From Rhodospirillaceae bacterium (GTDB lineage Bacteria; Pseudomonadota; Alphaproteobacteria; Azospirillales; Azospirillaceae): a stretch of DNA of 64,000 bases. A model generated the notes under the pieces. The model did no database searches and was not told where the DNA came from. It saw only the letters and a program-made list of their open reading frames with translations. The position numbers were made by a program, and so were the translations under genes. Positions 43,201-52,892 of the stretch are shown here, piece after piece; position 1 is the first letter of the stretch, and each line of letters begins with the position of its first letter. Where the stretch lies: positions 62,001 through 126,000 of the forward strand of contig JAJUIU010000003.1 in assembly GCA_029267445.1 (NCBI GenBank), given 5' to 3'.

Positions 43201-45264
43201 TCACCCCGGAAACATCCAGCCGCAGTCGCGCTCGCCGGCCTTGCGCGTTTGGATGCGGTCCCAAAGGCCAGCGGCCTCCGCGATCAGCGCGTCGATCTCC
43301 GCCGGGATCAGAAAGCCTTGCGCCGCCGTCGCCTCCGCCGTCGCGCGCAGCTTGGCGAGATAGGCCTCCTTCGTCCCATAGCGCTCCTCCAGCGAGGGGC
43401 GGGGGTCGCCCGCCGCCTCCCGTTCCGCGCGGGTGCGGGCGAAGGGGATGAAGGCGCCGTTGAACCGCTCCAGCGCGCCGGCGGCCCCAGCTTCGGCGCT
43501 TCGGGTGTTCCAGCCCAGATAGGTGCCGAGCGGCACCGCCACCTGAGGCAGGACGATGCCGCCCGCGTCGATCCCGTCCGCCCCCGGCAGGGGGACCAGC
43601 GTCGGGTACGGCTCGCCCGCGCGCGGCGGGACCACGGTCGCCACCCCCGTCGTGGCGAACTCCGGCCCGTGGTCCAGGCGCGGCGGCCGTAGCGCGCCCT
43701 TCGGCATGGCGAGGCCGGGGATGGCGGGCAGGGCGGCCAGGGCGGACTGGACCGGCACAAGCGTGCCCTCTGCGATGCGGGGCAGGGTGGTTGGCGGCGG
43801 GACCGTGCCGTTCCGCACCCAGCCGTCGAGGGCGAGGGTGAGTGCGCGCATGGCGAACTGGTGGTTCAGCGGGCTGACGCACTGGTCGAGGATGCCGCGC
43901 TCGCGCTGGCGGCCGACGAAGTGTTGTGCCGCGGCGATGTGGTAGAGGCGCGCGTGCGGATGCGCCCCGATGTCGGCCGCACCGTCCGGCGTGGTGTGGA
44001 TCAGGCTGGCCGCGCGGTTCCAGTATTCCGCCGAGGTGTTGGTGAAGAACAGCTTCGGCACGAAGCCGCCCGCCCGGTCCAGCAGCGACGCGGTGGCGCC
44101 GCCGACGGGGTCGGTTGTGGGAACCGTGGCGAAGGGGTGGAAGTCGGTCGGGTAGGCATGCTCGAACCACATGCTGAAATGGCGCGTGGTCTGGGCGAAG
44201 CGGTGGTTGAAGCTGCCCTTGCCGCCGCCGGCCACATGCACGACGGCACCGTCGAAGGCGGGATGGCCGGCCTCGTCCAGGTGCAACCCCTCGTACAGCA
44301 TGTGGCTGATGAACCGGCCCGACTGGCTGATCCCGTACATCAGCACCGCCCCTGGCGGCGGATGGCCGGCGATCCCCTGCCGCCGCGCATGGGCCAGCAG
44401 ATCGCGGACGGACGCCAGGCCCAGCCCGACGACCACCGGATCGGCGGCCGTGAAAACCACCTCGTAGGTCCTGCCGGGTTCGAACCCGCCCTCCAGCCGG
44501 ATGCGGCTCGGCCGGCCGTCGGGGCCGGGCGCGAACCGCCAGCGGTCGCGCGGGATGACCCTCCGCTCCCCGTCCGGCGTGTCCCGCACGGACAGGACGG
44601 CATCGGCCGCGTCCGGATCGGCCGGCATGTAGCCGCGCGCCCTGGCGCCGGTGTAGTCCAGTTCTGCGGCCGGTGATTCGGGCACCACCTCGTGATGCAC
44701 CCGGCCGGTGATCGGCCCGTCGGGCGTCCGCGCCACGGGAAGGTCGATGCGCAGCCAGTCCGGCGCGCCCGCCGCCGCCGCCGCGACGTCCGCGTTCCAG
44801 CCGGACCACAGCAGCGTGAACCCTTCCCGCAGCAGGAACCCGTTGCCGGCATGTTCGGCCGTCCGGGGATCGGGCGTGCCGCGCGCCTCGTTCAACTGCC
44901 CCAGGATGCCGATGCCGCCCCGATTCGTGACCTCGTACAGCAAGGTGCCCCGCGCCAGCGCAGGGTCGACCGGGCGCAGCATGACGAAGTCGCCGGAGAA
45001 GGTGACGAGGCCGCGTGCGTCGCGCGGGGCCTTGCCCAGGTCGACGATGCGCGCGTTGGCGGGCAGGGCGGGGTCGACCGCGTAATGCGCCCGGCCCCGG
45101 ATCACCTCATAGGCGCCGGCGTCGCCGAACGTCTTCCCATCCGCGAACGGCCGGCGCTCGGTGATCTCCAGCCGCTCGACCGCCGCCCGCCCGGCGTCCG
45201 GCAGCAGCGCCAGAATCAGAAGGACGACGCCCAGCGCCCGGACCACACCCGCGAAACGAACCAT
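43201..45264 (-). CDS. Secreted alpha/beta-hydrolase-domain protein
   Basis: 687 residues from the ATG at 45264, with a signal peptide of about 28 residues (MVRFAGVVRALGVVLLILAL...AGRA). The nucleophile elbow is GISQSGRFISHML near the middle, where Ser lies in GxSxG; HDG-like and late His candidates include the HQFAMRAL region. The N-terminal half is beta-rich (RPFADGKTFGDAGAYEVIRG, ITGRVHHEVV). This long format matches the family annotated as alpha/beta hydrolase domain protein (Abhydrolase_10 type), with unknown substrates. It lies 99 bases after glpK on the same strand; a role in releasing glycerol-containing esters is possible but speculative. Confidence 0.8.
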   Translation of the reverse strand: MVRFAGVVRALGVVLLILALLPDAGRAAVERLEITERRPFADGKTFGDAGAYEVIRGRAHYAVDPALPANARIVDLGKAPRDARGLVTFSGDFVMLRPVDPALARGTLLYEVTNRGGIGILGQLNEARGTPDPRTAEHAGNGFLLREGFTLLWSGWNADVAAAAAGAPDWLRIDLPVARTPDGPITGRVHHEVVPESPAAELDYTGARARGYMPADPDAADAVLSVRDTPDGERRVIPRDRWRFAPGPDGRPSRIRLEGGFEPGRTYEVVFTAADPVVVGLGLASVRDLLAHARRQGIAGHPPPGAVLMYGISQSGRFISHMLYEGLHLDEAGHPAFDGAVVHVAGGGKGSFNHRFAQTTRHFSMWFEHAYPTDFHPFATVPTTDPVGGATASLLDRAGGFVPKLFFTNTSAEYWNRAASLIHTTPDGAADIGAHPHARLYHIAAAQHFVGRQRERGILDQCVSPLNHQFAMRALTLALDGWVRNGTVPPPTTLPRIAEGTLVPVQSALAALPAIPGLAMPKGALRPPRLDHGPEFATTGVATVVPPRAGEPYPTLVPLPGADGIDAGGIVLPQVAVPLGTYLGWNTRSAEAGAAGALERFNGAFIPFARTRAEREAAGDPRPSLEERYGTKEAYLAKLRATAEATAAQGFLIPAEIDALIAEAAGLWDRIQTRKAGERDCGWMFPG

Positions 45265-45363
45265 GCCAACGCTCCCGCCGCCGACGCGCCCACTCGTCCG
45301 GAAGAGTGCGCCCCGTCCAGCACCCACCGCAAGCGCCCACGGCAAGCGGTCGTGTCGGTGGCG

Positions 45364-46851
45364 TCAGGCCGACCGGGTCCGCCGCACCGCCTCGCGCCAC
45401 CCGGCGACCAGCGCGTCGCGTGTCTGCGCCGGCATCGCCGGGGCGAAGCGCCGGTCCCGGCGCCAGACGCGCGTGAACTCGGCGAACCCGCCATAGACCC
45501 CGGCCTTGCGGCCCGCGAGATAGGCGGCACCCAGGGCCGTCGTCTCCATCACCACCGGGCGGTCCACGGCGAGGTCCAGGACGTCCGCCAGGAACTGCAC
45601 CATCCAGTCGTTCGCCACCATGCCGCCATCCACCCGCAGCGCGGCCGGATGGGCCCCGTCCTCCTTCATGGCGGCCAGCAGGTCGAAGGTCTGGTAGCAG
45701 CTCGCCTCCAGTGCCGCGCGGGCGAGGTGGGCGCGCCCGCTGGCCCGCGTCAGGCCGCAGAGCAGCCCCCGCGCCGCCGCGTCCCAGTGCGGTGCCCCCA
45801 GGCCGGTGAAGGCCGGGACCATGTAGACGCCGCCATTGTCCGGCAGCCCGCTCGCCAGCGCTTCCGTCTCGGCGGCCGACTTCACCACGCCCAGCCCGTC
45901 GCGCAGCCATTGCACGGCGGCACCGGCGACGAAGATGGAGCCTTCCAGCGCGTAATCCGTCCGCCCGTCGATGCGGTAGGCGATGGTGGTCAGCAGCCGG
46001 TGCCGGCTCGCGACCGGCTTGGCGCCCGTGTTGACCACGACGAAGGCGCCGGTGCCATAGGTGCTCTTGATGGTGCCCGGCTCGAAGCAGCACTGGCCGA
46101 TGGTGGCACCCTGCTGGTCGCCGACGAGGCCCAGGATCGGAATCGGCCGCCCGAACAGGGAGGGGTCGGTCGTCCCGTAATCGTCGCTGCTGTCCATTAC
46201 CCTGGGCAGGATGGCCGCCGGCACCTTGAACAGGCGCAGCAGCTCCGGATCCCAGTCCTGGGTGTGGATGTTGAACAGATTGGTGCGGCTGGCGTTGGTG
46301 GCGTCCGTGGCGTGGAGCCTGCCGCCGGTCAGGCGCCACAGCAGGAACGTGTCCACCGTGCCGAAGCGGAGCTGCCCGCCCTCCGCCCGCAGCCGCGCGC
46401 CCGACACATGGTCCAGCAGCCACGCCGCCTTGGTGGCCGAGAAATAGGGGTCCAGCAGCAGGCCGCTGCGCGCCTGCACCAGCGGCTCCGCCCCCTCGGC
46501 GCGAAGGGTGTCGCACACGCCGGCCGTCCGCCGGTCCTGCCACACGATGGCGTTGTGGATCGGAGCACCCGTCGCCCCGTCCCAGATCAGCGTCGTTTCC
46601 CGCTGGTTCGTGACGCCGATGGCGACGACGTGGGCGCCCTTGGCCTCCGCCGCCTGCAAGGCGCGGCGGGAGACCTCCAGCGTGCTGGACCAGATCGCCT
46701 CCGGATCGTGCTCCACCCAGCCGTCGGCGGGATAGAGCTGCGGGAACTCCATCTGCGCCACCGACACCACACCCGCGTCGCCGTCGAACACGATGGCCCG
46801 GCTGCTGGTGGTGCCCTGGTCGATGGCCAGGATGCAGGGACGTGCGGCCAT
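45364..46851 (-). CDS. glpK: Glycerol kinase
   Basis: 495 residues, ATG at 46851, close to the length of E. coli GlpK. FGGY-kinase landmarks: [15 protein letters not shown] phosphate-binding motif at residues 9-23, [20 protein letters not shown] (Arg and Glu that bind glycerol), [34 protein letters not shown] and [20 protein letters not shown]. It phosphorylates glycerol to glycerol-3-phosphate for GlpD. A toxin-antitoxin pair separates it from glpD on the same strand, 38 bases from the toxin stop. Confidence 0.97.
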   Translation of the reverse strand: MAARPCILAIDQGTTSSRAIVFDGDAGVVSVAQMEFPQLYPADGWVEHDPEAIWSSTLEVSRRALQAAEAKGAHVVAIGVTNQRETTLIWDGATGAPIHNAIVWQDRRTAGVCDTLRAEGAEPLVQARSGLLLDPYFSATKAAWLLDHVSGARLRAEGGQLRFGTVDTFLLWRLTGGRLHATDATNASRTNLFNIHTQDWDPELLRLFKVPAAILPRVMDSSDDYGTTDPSLFGRPIPILGLVGDQQGATIGQCCFEPGTIKSTYGTGAFVVVNTGAKPVASRHRLLTTIAYRIDGRTDYALEGSIFVAGAAVQWLRDGLGVVKSAAETEALASGLPDNGGVYMVPAFTGLGAPHWDAAARGLLCGLTRASGRAHLARAALEASCYQTFDLLAAMKEDGAHPAALRVDGGMVANDWMVQFLADVLDLAVDRPVVMETTALGAAYLAGRKAGVYGGFAEFTRVWRRDRRFAPAMPAQTRDALVAGWREAVRRTRSA

Positions 46852-46889
46852 TCTTCTCGCGTCTTCCTAGGTCAAGCGGCCTTCGATGG

Positions 46890-47297
46890 TCATGTGTCCT
46901 CGTTCAGGTCCAGTATGCGCTGGCCGCCTTGGGCCACAAGCTTCAGGGCGCGTCGGTCGAAGCTGGCGAACATGGCACCGCCGCCGGCCGCCCCGGTGTG
47001 CGCGATCACGCCGTCGGCGAAGTCCCCGCCCGCTTGCAATACGGCGAGGCCCGCCTCCACGGCGGCGCGTTCGACCACGACCTTGGATGACGCGAGCAGT
47101 CCCCCCATCGCCCGTGTGATCGCGTCCGTCCCTTGCCGGTACATGGACGAAAGAACCCATGCGAACTCGCACAGGGATACGGTCGTCACGACGACGGCCT
47201 CCGCCTCCAGCAGCAACCGCGCCGCGCGCGGGGATTGGACTGGATCGTCCATCATGGCCGCACGGACCAGGATGTTCGTATCGGCGGTGACGATCAC
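46890..47297 (-). CDS. vapC: PIN-domain toxin (VapC family)
   Basis: 135 residues from the GTG at 47297, which overlaps the antitoxin stop as GTGA; the open frame goes much further upstream but that is antisense noise. PIN residues: Asp in VTADTNILVRAAM, Glu in VSLCEFAWVLSSM, Asp in GGDFADGVIAH and Asp in ASFDRRALKL. Predicted ribonuclease toxin, second pair in the window and of a different subtype from the one at 42748 (its antitoxin is AbrB-like). Confidence 0.88.
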   Translation of the reverse strand: MIVTADTNILVRAAMMDDPVQSPRAARLLLEAEAVVVTTVSLCEFAWVLSSMYRQGTDAITRAMGGLLASSKVVVERAAVEAGLAVLQAGGDFADGVIAHTGAAGGGAMFASFDRRALKLVAQGGQRILDLNEDT

Positions 47298-47545
47298 CGG
47301 CGCCCCGCCCAGCCGGCCGAAATCGCCCTGTTCATATCCTCGATCGATGGTGCCTCGCCGAGGGGGGAGCGCAGACAGCCGATGAATCCCTCGATCCCCG
47401 CCTTCTGCATGGCCCGCACTTCGACGCGGCCGGACGGGAGAAGCTCCACCTCCAGCGCCCCGCCGGGACCGACCCCCAGATGCTCCAGGACCTTCTTGCG
47501 GAATGTGACCTGCCCCTTGGCCGTCACTTTCAGGGTCACACCCAT
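47294..47545 (-). CDS. AbrB/MazE/SpoVT-family antitoxin
   Basis: 83 residues, ATG at 47545 with AGGAGG. The swapped-hairpin DNA-binding pattern VTLKVTAKGQVTFRKKVLEH followed by LGVGPGGALEVELLPSGRVE and a C-terminal tail that would neutralise the PIN toxin (SIEDMNRAISAGWAGRR). Pairs with the toxin gene by a four-base overlap. Located 42 bases after the stop of glpD, so it may be read from both its own and the glp promoter. Confidence 0.88.
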   Translation of the reverse strand: MGVTLKVTAKGQVTFRKKVLEHLGVGPGGALEVELLPSGRVEVRAMQKAGIEGFIGCLRSPLGEAPSIEDMNRAISAGWAGRR

Positions 47546-47587
47546 CGCGGTTCCTCCTGCCGAGGAAAATGTAAGGCGAAAATACCC

Positions 47588-49072
47588 TTACCGCAAGGCG
47601 CGTTCGAACCACGCCGCGATGTCCGCCCGGACCCCGGCATCCAGGTGCAGTCCCAGCTTGGACCGGCGCCACAGCGCGTCCTCCGCCGTCATCGCCCACT
47701 CGTCGCGCCGGAGATGGTCGAGCTCCGCTTCCGTCACGCCGCCGAAGTCCCACCCGAGCGCCGCCAGGGTCGTGGCACCGTCCACGATGCGCTCGATCCG
47801 GGTGCCATAGGCGCGGGCCATGCGGCGCGCCATCGCGGGCGGCAGGAAGGGGAACCGCCGGGCCGTCTCGGCGGCGAAGCGCTCGAAATCCGCGTCCGCG
47901 ATATCCCCGCCCGGCAAGGGTGCGGCCGCCGTCCAGGGCCGCCCGTCATGGCCGAGGGTGGGGAGCAGCTTCGCCAGCGCATCCTCCGCGAGGCGGCGGT
48001 ATGTCGTGATCTTGCCGCCGAAGACCGTCAGCGCGGGCGCGCCGTCCGGCGGTGTCTCCAGATCCAGCGTGTAGTCCCGGGTGACGGCGGACGGATTCTC
48101 GCTGCCGTCCTCCAGCAGGGGCCGCACCCCGGCGAAGCTCCAGACCACGTCGGCGGGCGAGACGGGCGTGCGGAAGTAGGCGGTCACCACGCCGCAGAGA
48201 TAGGCGATCTCGTCGGGCGACGCTTGCGCCCGCCCGGGATCGTCCGTGAACACCACGTCGGTCGTCCCGACCAGGGAGAAGCGCCGCTCGTACGGAATCA
48301 CGAAGACGATCCGCCCGTCGGCGTTCTGCAGGGTGAAGGCGCGCGGGTCGTCGTGCAGCCGGGGCACGACGATGTGGCTCCCCTTCACCAGCCGGACGGT
48401 CCGGCGGTTGCCCAGCGCACCCATGGCGCCCTGGACGTTCATCACCCAGGGGCCCGCCGCGTTGACCAGGGCCCGCGCCCGCACGGTTTCCGTCCCGCCG
48501 TCCGGCCGGATCAGCCTCGCCTCCCAGACACCGTCCACCATGCGGGCCTCGCCGCAGCGCGCGCGGGTCCTCACCCGCGCACACCGGTCGGCGGCGTCCC
48601 GCGCGTTAAGGACCACAAGCCGGGCATCCTCCACCCAGCAGTCGGAATATTCGAAGCCGGTCCGGTAGATGTCCCGCAGCGGGTCGTTCGGCCCTAACCG
48701 GACCGTGCGCGTGGCCGGCAGCATCCGCCGCCCGCCCAGATGGTCGTAGATGAACAGGCCCGTCCGCAGCAGCCACGCCGGCCGCAGCCCGGCATGGTGG
48801 GGCAGCACGAAACGCAGCGGCCAGATGATGTGCGGGGCCGCGCGCAGCAGCACCTCGCGCTCGCTCAGCGACTCCCGCACCAGCCGGAACTCGCGGTGCT
48901 CCAGATAGCGCAAGCCCCCATGGATCAGCTTGGAGCTGGCCGAGGATGTCGCGGAGCCGAGATCGCCCATCTCGCACAGCGTCACGGACAGGCCCCGTCC
49001 CGCGGCGTCGCGGGCGATGCCGGCGCCGTTGATGCCGCCGCCCACGATCAGGATGTCCGTGACTCCGGTCAT
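47588..49072 (-). CDS. glpD: Glycerol-3-phosphate dehydrogenase (FAD-dependent)
   Basis: 494 residues, ATG at 49072. FAD-binding Rossmann motif DILIVGGGINGAGIARDAAG at residues about 6-25, then LCEMGDLGSATSSASSKLIH and GGLRYLEHREFRLVRE; further GlpD blocks KGSHIVVPRLHDD and FGGKITTYRRLAEDALAKL. It oxidises glycerol-3-phosphate to dihydroxyacetone phosphate at the membrane and feeds electrons to quinone. With glpK it completes glycerol catabolism; the regulator glpR and transporter glpF/ugp are not in the window. Confidence 0.97.
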   Translation of the reverse strand: MTGVTDILIVGGGINGAGIARDAAGRGLSVTLCEMGDLGSATSSASSKLIHGGLRYLEHREFRLVRESLSEREVLLRAAPHIIWPLRFVLPHHAGLRPAWLLRTGLFIYDHLGGRRMLPATRTVRLGPNDPLRDIYRTGFEYSDCWVEDARLVVLNARDAADRCARVRTRARCGEARMVDGVWEARLIRPDGGTETVRARALVNAAGPWVMNVQGAMGALGNRRTVRLVKGSHIVVPRLHDDPRAFTLQNADGRIVFVIPYERRFSLVGTTDVVFTDDPGRAQASPDEIAYLCGVVTAYFRTPVSPADVVWSFAGVRPLLEDGSENPSAVTRDYTLDLETPPDGAPALTVFGGKITTYRRLAEDALAKLLPTLGHDGRPWTAAAPLPGGDIADADFERFAAETARRFPFLPPAMARRMARAYGTRIERIVDGATTLAALGWDFGGVTEAELDHLRRDEWAMTAEDALWRRSKLGLHLDAGVRADIAAWFERALR

Positions 49073-49116
49073 GGCGCCACTCTATCGTTTCGGCGCGCCA
49101 CCCCGGAAGCCGGCGC

Positions 49117-50091
49117 TCACCGGTCCTTCACATACGGCAGACCAAGCGCGCGCGGCGGCACCGCCCGCCCGACGAATCCGGCCAGCAGCACCACCGTGAC
49201 GATATAGGGCAGCGCCTCGATCAGCTGCACGGGCACCTCGCCGATGCCGGGGACGGGCACGCCCTGCAGCCGGGTCTGCAGCGCGTCGGCGGCGGCGAAC
49301 AGCAGGCAGGCGGCCAGGGTGGGCCAGGGCCGCCATTTGCCCAGGATCAGGGCCGCCAGGGCCAGGAAGCCCTTGCCCGCCGTCATGTTTTCCTGGAAGG
49401 CCGCCCCCTGGGCCGTGGACAGGTAGGCGCCCGCGATCCCGCACAGCACGCCCGTCACCAGCACCGCGCGGTAGCGCAGGGCCGGCACCGAGATGCCGGC
49501 GGTGTCCACCGCCGCCGGGTTCTCCCCCACGGCGCGCAGCCGCAGGCCGAACCGTGTCCGGTACACCACCCAGGCGGTCAGCGGCACCATGGCCACGGCG
49601 ACATAGACCAGCAGCGTGTGCCCGCTGATCAGGTCGGCGTAGATCGGTCCCAGCACGGGCACGCCCGAAAGCGTCCCGGCCAGCGGCAGCGTCACCTCCC
49701 CGAACCGGGCCGCACCCTCCAGGCTGGGCGTGCGGCCGCCCATCGCGAACCACGCGCTGGCCAGCACCGCCGTCAGCCCCAGCGCGATGGTGTTGATCGC
49801 CATGCCGGAGACGACCTGGTTGCCCTTCTGGCTGATGCAGGCGAACCCATGCACCCCCGCCAGCAGGCAGGAGGCCGCGATCCCGGCGAGAAGGCCGAGC
49901 CATGCCGACCCGGTCACCGCCGCCGTGGCCGCCGCCGCGAAGGCGGCCGCCAGCATCTTGCCCTCCAGACCGATGTCGATGACGCCGGCCCTTTCGGAAT
50001 AGAGGCCGGCGAGCGCCGCCAGCACCAGGGGTGCGGCGAGCCGGATCGTGCTGTCCAGCAGGGACAGGAGCCAGAGGGCGGCGTCCGCCAT
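49117..50091 (-). CDS. BMP-type nucleoside ABC transporter permease 2
   Basis: 324 residues from the ATG at 50091, which shares one base with the preceding permease stop (TGATG). About eight to ten helices. Carries the BPD_transp_2 motif GLYSERAGVIDIGLEGKMLA near residue 30-50, typical of YufQ/NupQ-like permeases, and FGLRLRAVGENPAAVDTAGI, the cytoplasmic EAA-like loop. Inner-membrane half of an importer whose other parts are the permease, ATPase and lipoprotein-like binding protein upstream. Confidence 0.93.
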   Translation of the reverse strand: MADAALWLLSLLDSTIRLAAPLVLAALAGLYSERAGVIDIGLEGKMLAAAFAAAATAAVTGSAWLGLLAGIAASCLLAGVHGFACISQKGNQVVSGMAINTIALGLTAVLASAWFAMGGRTPSLEGAARFGEVTLPLAGTLSGVPVLGPIYADLISGHTLLVYVAVAMVPLTAWVVYRTRFGLRLRAVGENPAAVDTAGISVPALRYRAVLVTGVLCGIAGAYLSTAQGAAFQENMTAGKGFLALAALILGKWRPWPTLAACLLFAAADALQTRLQGVPVPGIGEVPVQLIEALPYIVTVVLLAGFVGRAVPPRALGLPYVKDR

Positions 50092-51218
50092 CACGCGACC
50101 TCCACCCGGCGGCCCCGGGCGGGGCGGAACATGCGCGCGATGGCGGGCCGGAACATGTGCTCCAGGGCGCCCGCGAACAGGATCACGACACCCTGGATCA
50201 CCACCACCAGGTCGGGGCTGATCGTCGGGTACTCGAAGGCCAGTTCCGACCCGCCCTGGATCAGCACGCCGAACAGGATGGCGGCCGGGATGATCCCAGC
50301 CGGATGCGCCCGGCCCATCAGCGCGACGGCGATGCCGGTGAAGCCCATGCCGGCCGGGAAGTTCAGGATCAGCCGGTGCTGCACGCCCTGGATCTCGTTG
50401 ATGCCCAGAAGGCCTGCCAGCGCGCCCGACAGCAGCATCGTCACCACGATCATCCGCTTCGGATCGATGCCGCCATAGCGCGCCGCGTCCTCGTTCGCCC
50501 CCACGGTGCGCAGGGCGAAGCCCCAGCGCGTGTGCCAGACCAGCAGCCAGACCAGCGCGCAGGCCGCCAGCGCCAGCAGGAAGCTGAGGTTGAGCGGCGA
50601 TCCCGCGATCTCCAGGCCGATGGCGGCCAGCATCTCCTGCATGGTCGGCAGGAACAGGGACGGGTCGAACTCCCGCGTCTCCGGCGACATCTGGCCGGGT
50701 GCTATCAGCACGTTGACCAGCAGATAAACCATCAGCGCCGAGGCGATGAAGTTGAACATGATGGTCGTGATGACGACGTGGCTGCCCCGGTAGGCCTGAA
50801 GATAGCCCGGGATCGCCGCCCAGGCGGCGCCGAACAGGGCGGCCGCCGCGATCGTCACGGGCAGCGCGAGATACCAGGGCCAGCCGCCCAGTGACAGGCA
50901 GACCAGCGCCACGCCGAGGCCCCCCAGATAGGCCTGTCCCTCCGCGCCGATGTTGAACAGCCCGCCATGGAAGGCGATGGCGACGGCGAGGCCGGTGAAG
51001 ATCAGGCTGGTCGCATAGTAGAGGGTGTAGCCAATGCCGCCGCCGCTGCCCAAGGCGCCCACCAGCATCACCCGCAGCGCCTCCACCGGGTTCTCGCCGA
51101 TCGCCAGGATGACCAGCGCCGACACGGCCAGCGCCAGCAGCACGTTCAGCGCCGGCATCAGCAGCGCCGTCGCCCAGCCGGGGATCTCCTCGCCCGTGCC
51201 CGCCGCGACGCCGGCCAT
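50091..51218 (-). CDS. BMP-type nucleoside ABC transporter permease 1
   Basis: 375 residues from the ATG at 51218, overlapping the ATPase stop (ATGA). YufP/NupP-like permease: ATSLIFTGLAVAIAFHGGLF then NIGAEGQAYLGGLG, GSHVVITTIMFNFIASALMV and WGFALRTVGANEDAARYGGI as the loop contacting the ATPase. Forms the membrane channel together with the 49117 product. Confidence 0.93.
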   Translation of the reverse strand: MAGVAAGTGEEIPGWATALLMPALNVLLALAVSALVILAIGENPVEALRVMLVGALGSGGGIGYTLYYATSLIFTGLAVAIAFHGGLFNIGAEGQAYLGGLGVALVCLSLGGWPWYLALPVTIAAAALFGAAWAAIPGYLQAYRGSHVVITTIMFNFIASALMVYLLVNVLIAPGQMSPETREFDPSLFLPTMQEMLAAIGLEIAGSPLNLSFLLALAACALVWLLVWHTRWGFALRTVGANEDAARYGGIDPKRMIVVTMLLSGALAGLLGINEIQGVQHRLILNFPAGMGFTGIAVALMGRAHPAGIIPAAILFGVLIQGGSELAFEYPTISPDLVVVIQGVVILFAGALEHMFRPAIARMFRPARGRRVEVA

Positions 51219-52789
51219 CAGGCGGCCTCCTGCGCGATGCCGGCCATCAGGCAGCCGATCGTCCGCTCGTCGGCTTCGGCCGCCGGCATGTCTCCGGTGA
51301 TGACGCCGTCGCACATCACCAGGATTCGGTCCGACAGGGCCATGATCTCGTCCAGCTCGGCGGAGACCAGCAGGATCGCCTTGCCCCGGTCCCGCAGGGC
51401 AACGAGCTGTTCATGGATGAAGGCGATGGCGCCGATGTCGACACCGCGCGTCGGCTGGCCGACCAGCAGGATGTCCGGCTCCCGGTCCATTTCCCGCGCC
51501 ATGACCAGCTTCTGCTGGTTGCCGCCGGAGAAGAGGGAGGAGCGCAGCGCCGGATCGCGCGGCCGAACGTCGAACCGCTCCATCAGTGCTGCCGTCTTCG
51601 CCGCCACCCGCTTCCAGGCGAGCAGGGGGCCCTTCGCCAGCGCCGGGTCGCGATGGTACCCAAGGATGGCGCTCTCGAGCGCCGCGAACGGCTTCACCAG
51701 GGCGAGCCGCAGCCGGTCCTCCGGTACATGCGCGATGCCCAGCGCCCGCGCCTTGCCGGGGTCCAGCGGGCTCGCCGCGTTGAACACCGCCTCCTTCACC
51801 CGGATGTCGCCGGCGGCGACCGGCACCATCCCGGCCAGCGCCTCCAGCAGCTCGGACTGTCCGTTGCCCGCCACGCCGGCGATGCCGACGATCTCCCCGG
51901 CCCGGACCCTGAGGCCCACCTTCTTCAGCCGCTCCACCCCGCGCGCGTCCACGACCGACAGGCCCGCCGCCTCCAGCAGGACGGGGCCGGGGTTGGCCGG
52001 GCCCTTGGTCACAGCAAGGGCGGCCTTGCGGCCAACCATCGCGTCGGCGAGGGCCTGTTCGCTGGTGGCGGCCGTGTCGAATTCCGCGACGACCTCGCCC
52101 CGCCGCAGGACGGAGACGCGGTCGGTGACCGCCATGATCTCCTTCAGCTTGTGGGTGATCAGCACCACGGTCCGGCCTTCGGCGCGAAGCCGCCGCAGGA
52201 TCTGGAACAGCTGCTCCACCTCCGGCGGCGACAGCACGGCCGTCGGCTCGTCCAGGATCAGCACGTCGGCACCCCGGTACAGCGCCTTCAGGATTTCCAC
52301 CCGCTGCTGCTCCCCGACGGACAGGTCCGAAACCCGGCTGTCCAGGGGGACCTCCAGGCCGAAGCTGCGCTCGAGCGCCTCCACCTCCGCCCGCGCCTTG
52401 GCGACACCGTCCTTCAGCAGCGCGCCACCTTCGGCTCCCAGCAGCAGGTTCTCCAGGACCGTGAAGGTCTCCACCAGCATGAAGTGCTGGTGGACCATGC
52501 CGATGCCGCGCCGGATGGCGTCCTCCGGCCCGTCGATGCGCACCGGCTCCCCGCGCACGCGGATCTCCCCCGAATCGGCTTGGTAGAAGCCGTAGAGGAT
52601 GCTCATCAGCGTCGACTTGCCGGCCCCGTTCTCCCCCACCAGCCCGTGGATGGAGCCGGGCGCGAAGCGCAGCGTCACCGCCTTGTTGGCGTGCACCGGG
52701 CCGAAGCGCTTGTCGATGCCGACCAGCTCCACCGCATATGCGGCGCCGGCGGCCTGTGTCGGGTTGTCGGGAGGGGGGGAAGGGGTCAC
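51218..52789 (-). CDS. BMP-type nucleoside ABC transporter ATPase (two-domain)
   Basis: 523 residues from a GTG at 52789 with a weak ribosome site. Two ABC cassettes in tandem. The first is complete: Walker A VGENGAGKSTL, signature LSVGEQQRVEILKAL, Walker B VLILDEPTAVL. The second has the usual degenerate Walker A (GVAGNGQSELLEAL), signature LFSGGNQQKLVMARE and LLVGQPTRGVDIG. This is the YufO/NupO/RbsA-type layout. It powers uptake of purine nucleosides or related compounds with the two permeases and the BMP binding protein at 53964. Confidence 0.94.
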   Translation of the reverse strand: MTPSPPPDNPTQAAGAAYAVELVGIDKRFGPVHANKAVTLRFAPGSIHGLVGENGAGKSTLMSILYGFYQADSGEIRVRGEPVRIDGPEDAIRRGIGMVHQHFMLVETFTVLENLLLGAEGGALLKDGVAKARAEVEALERSFGLEVPLDSRVSDLSVGEQQRVEILKALYRGADVLILDEPTAVLSPPEVEQLFQILRRLRAEGRTVVLITHKLKEIMAVTDRVSVLRRGEVVAEFDTAATSEQALADAMVGRKAALAVTKGPANPGPVLLEAAGLSVVDARGVERLKKVGLRVRAGEIVGIAGVAGNGQSELLEALAGMVPVAAGDIRVKEAVFNAASPLDPGKARALGIAHVPEDRLRLALVKPFAALESAILGYHRDPALAKGPLLAWKRVAAKTAALMERFDVRPRDPALRSSLFSGGNQQKLVMAREMDREPDILLVGQPTRGVDIGAIAFIHEQLVALRDRGKAILLVSAELDEIMALSDRILVMCDGVITGDMPAAEADERTIGCLMAGIAQEAA

Positions 52790-52868
52790 GAACGCGTCCG
52801 AACTGTGCCGTTCCCGTTAATTAGCCGTGGAACCATGCCGTTGGAAAGCGGCGATGACTCGAATTCCT

Positions 52869-52890
52869 GGGTCGGGCTGGCAACCGACCC
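52869..52890 (-). terminator. Hairpin just after the META-domain gene
   Basis: GGGTCGG / CCGACCC, a 7-bp stem with an eight-base loop, begins three bases past the stop at 52893 on the minus strand. No T run, so only a possible terminator. Confidence 0.35.
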
Positions 52891-52892
52891 GC

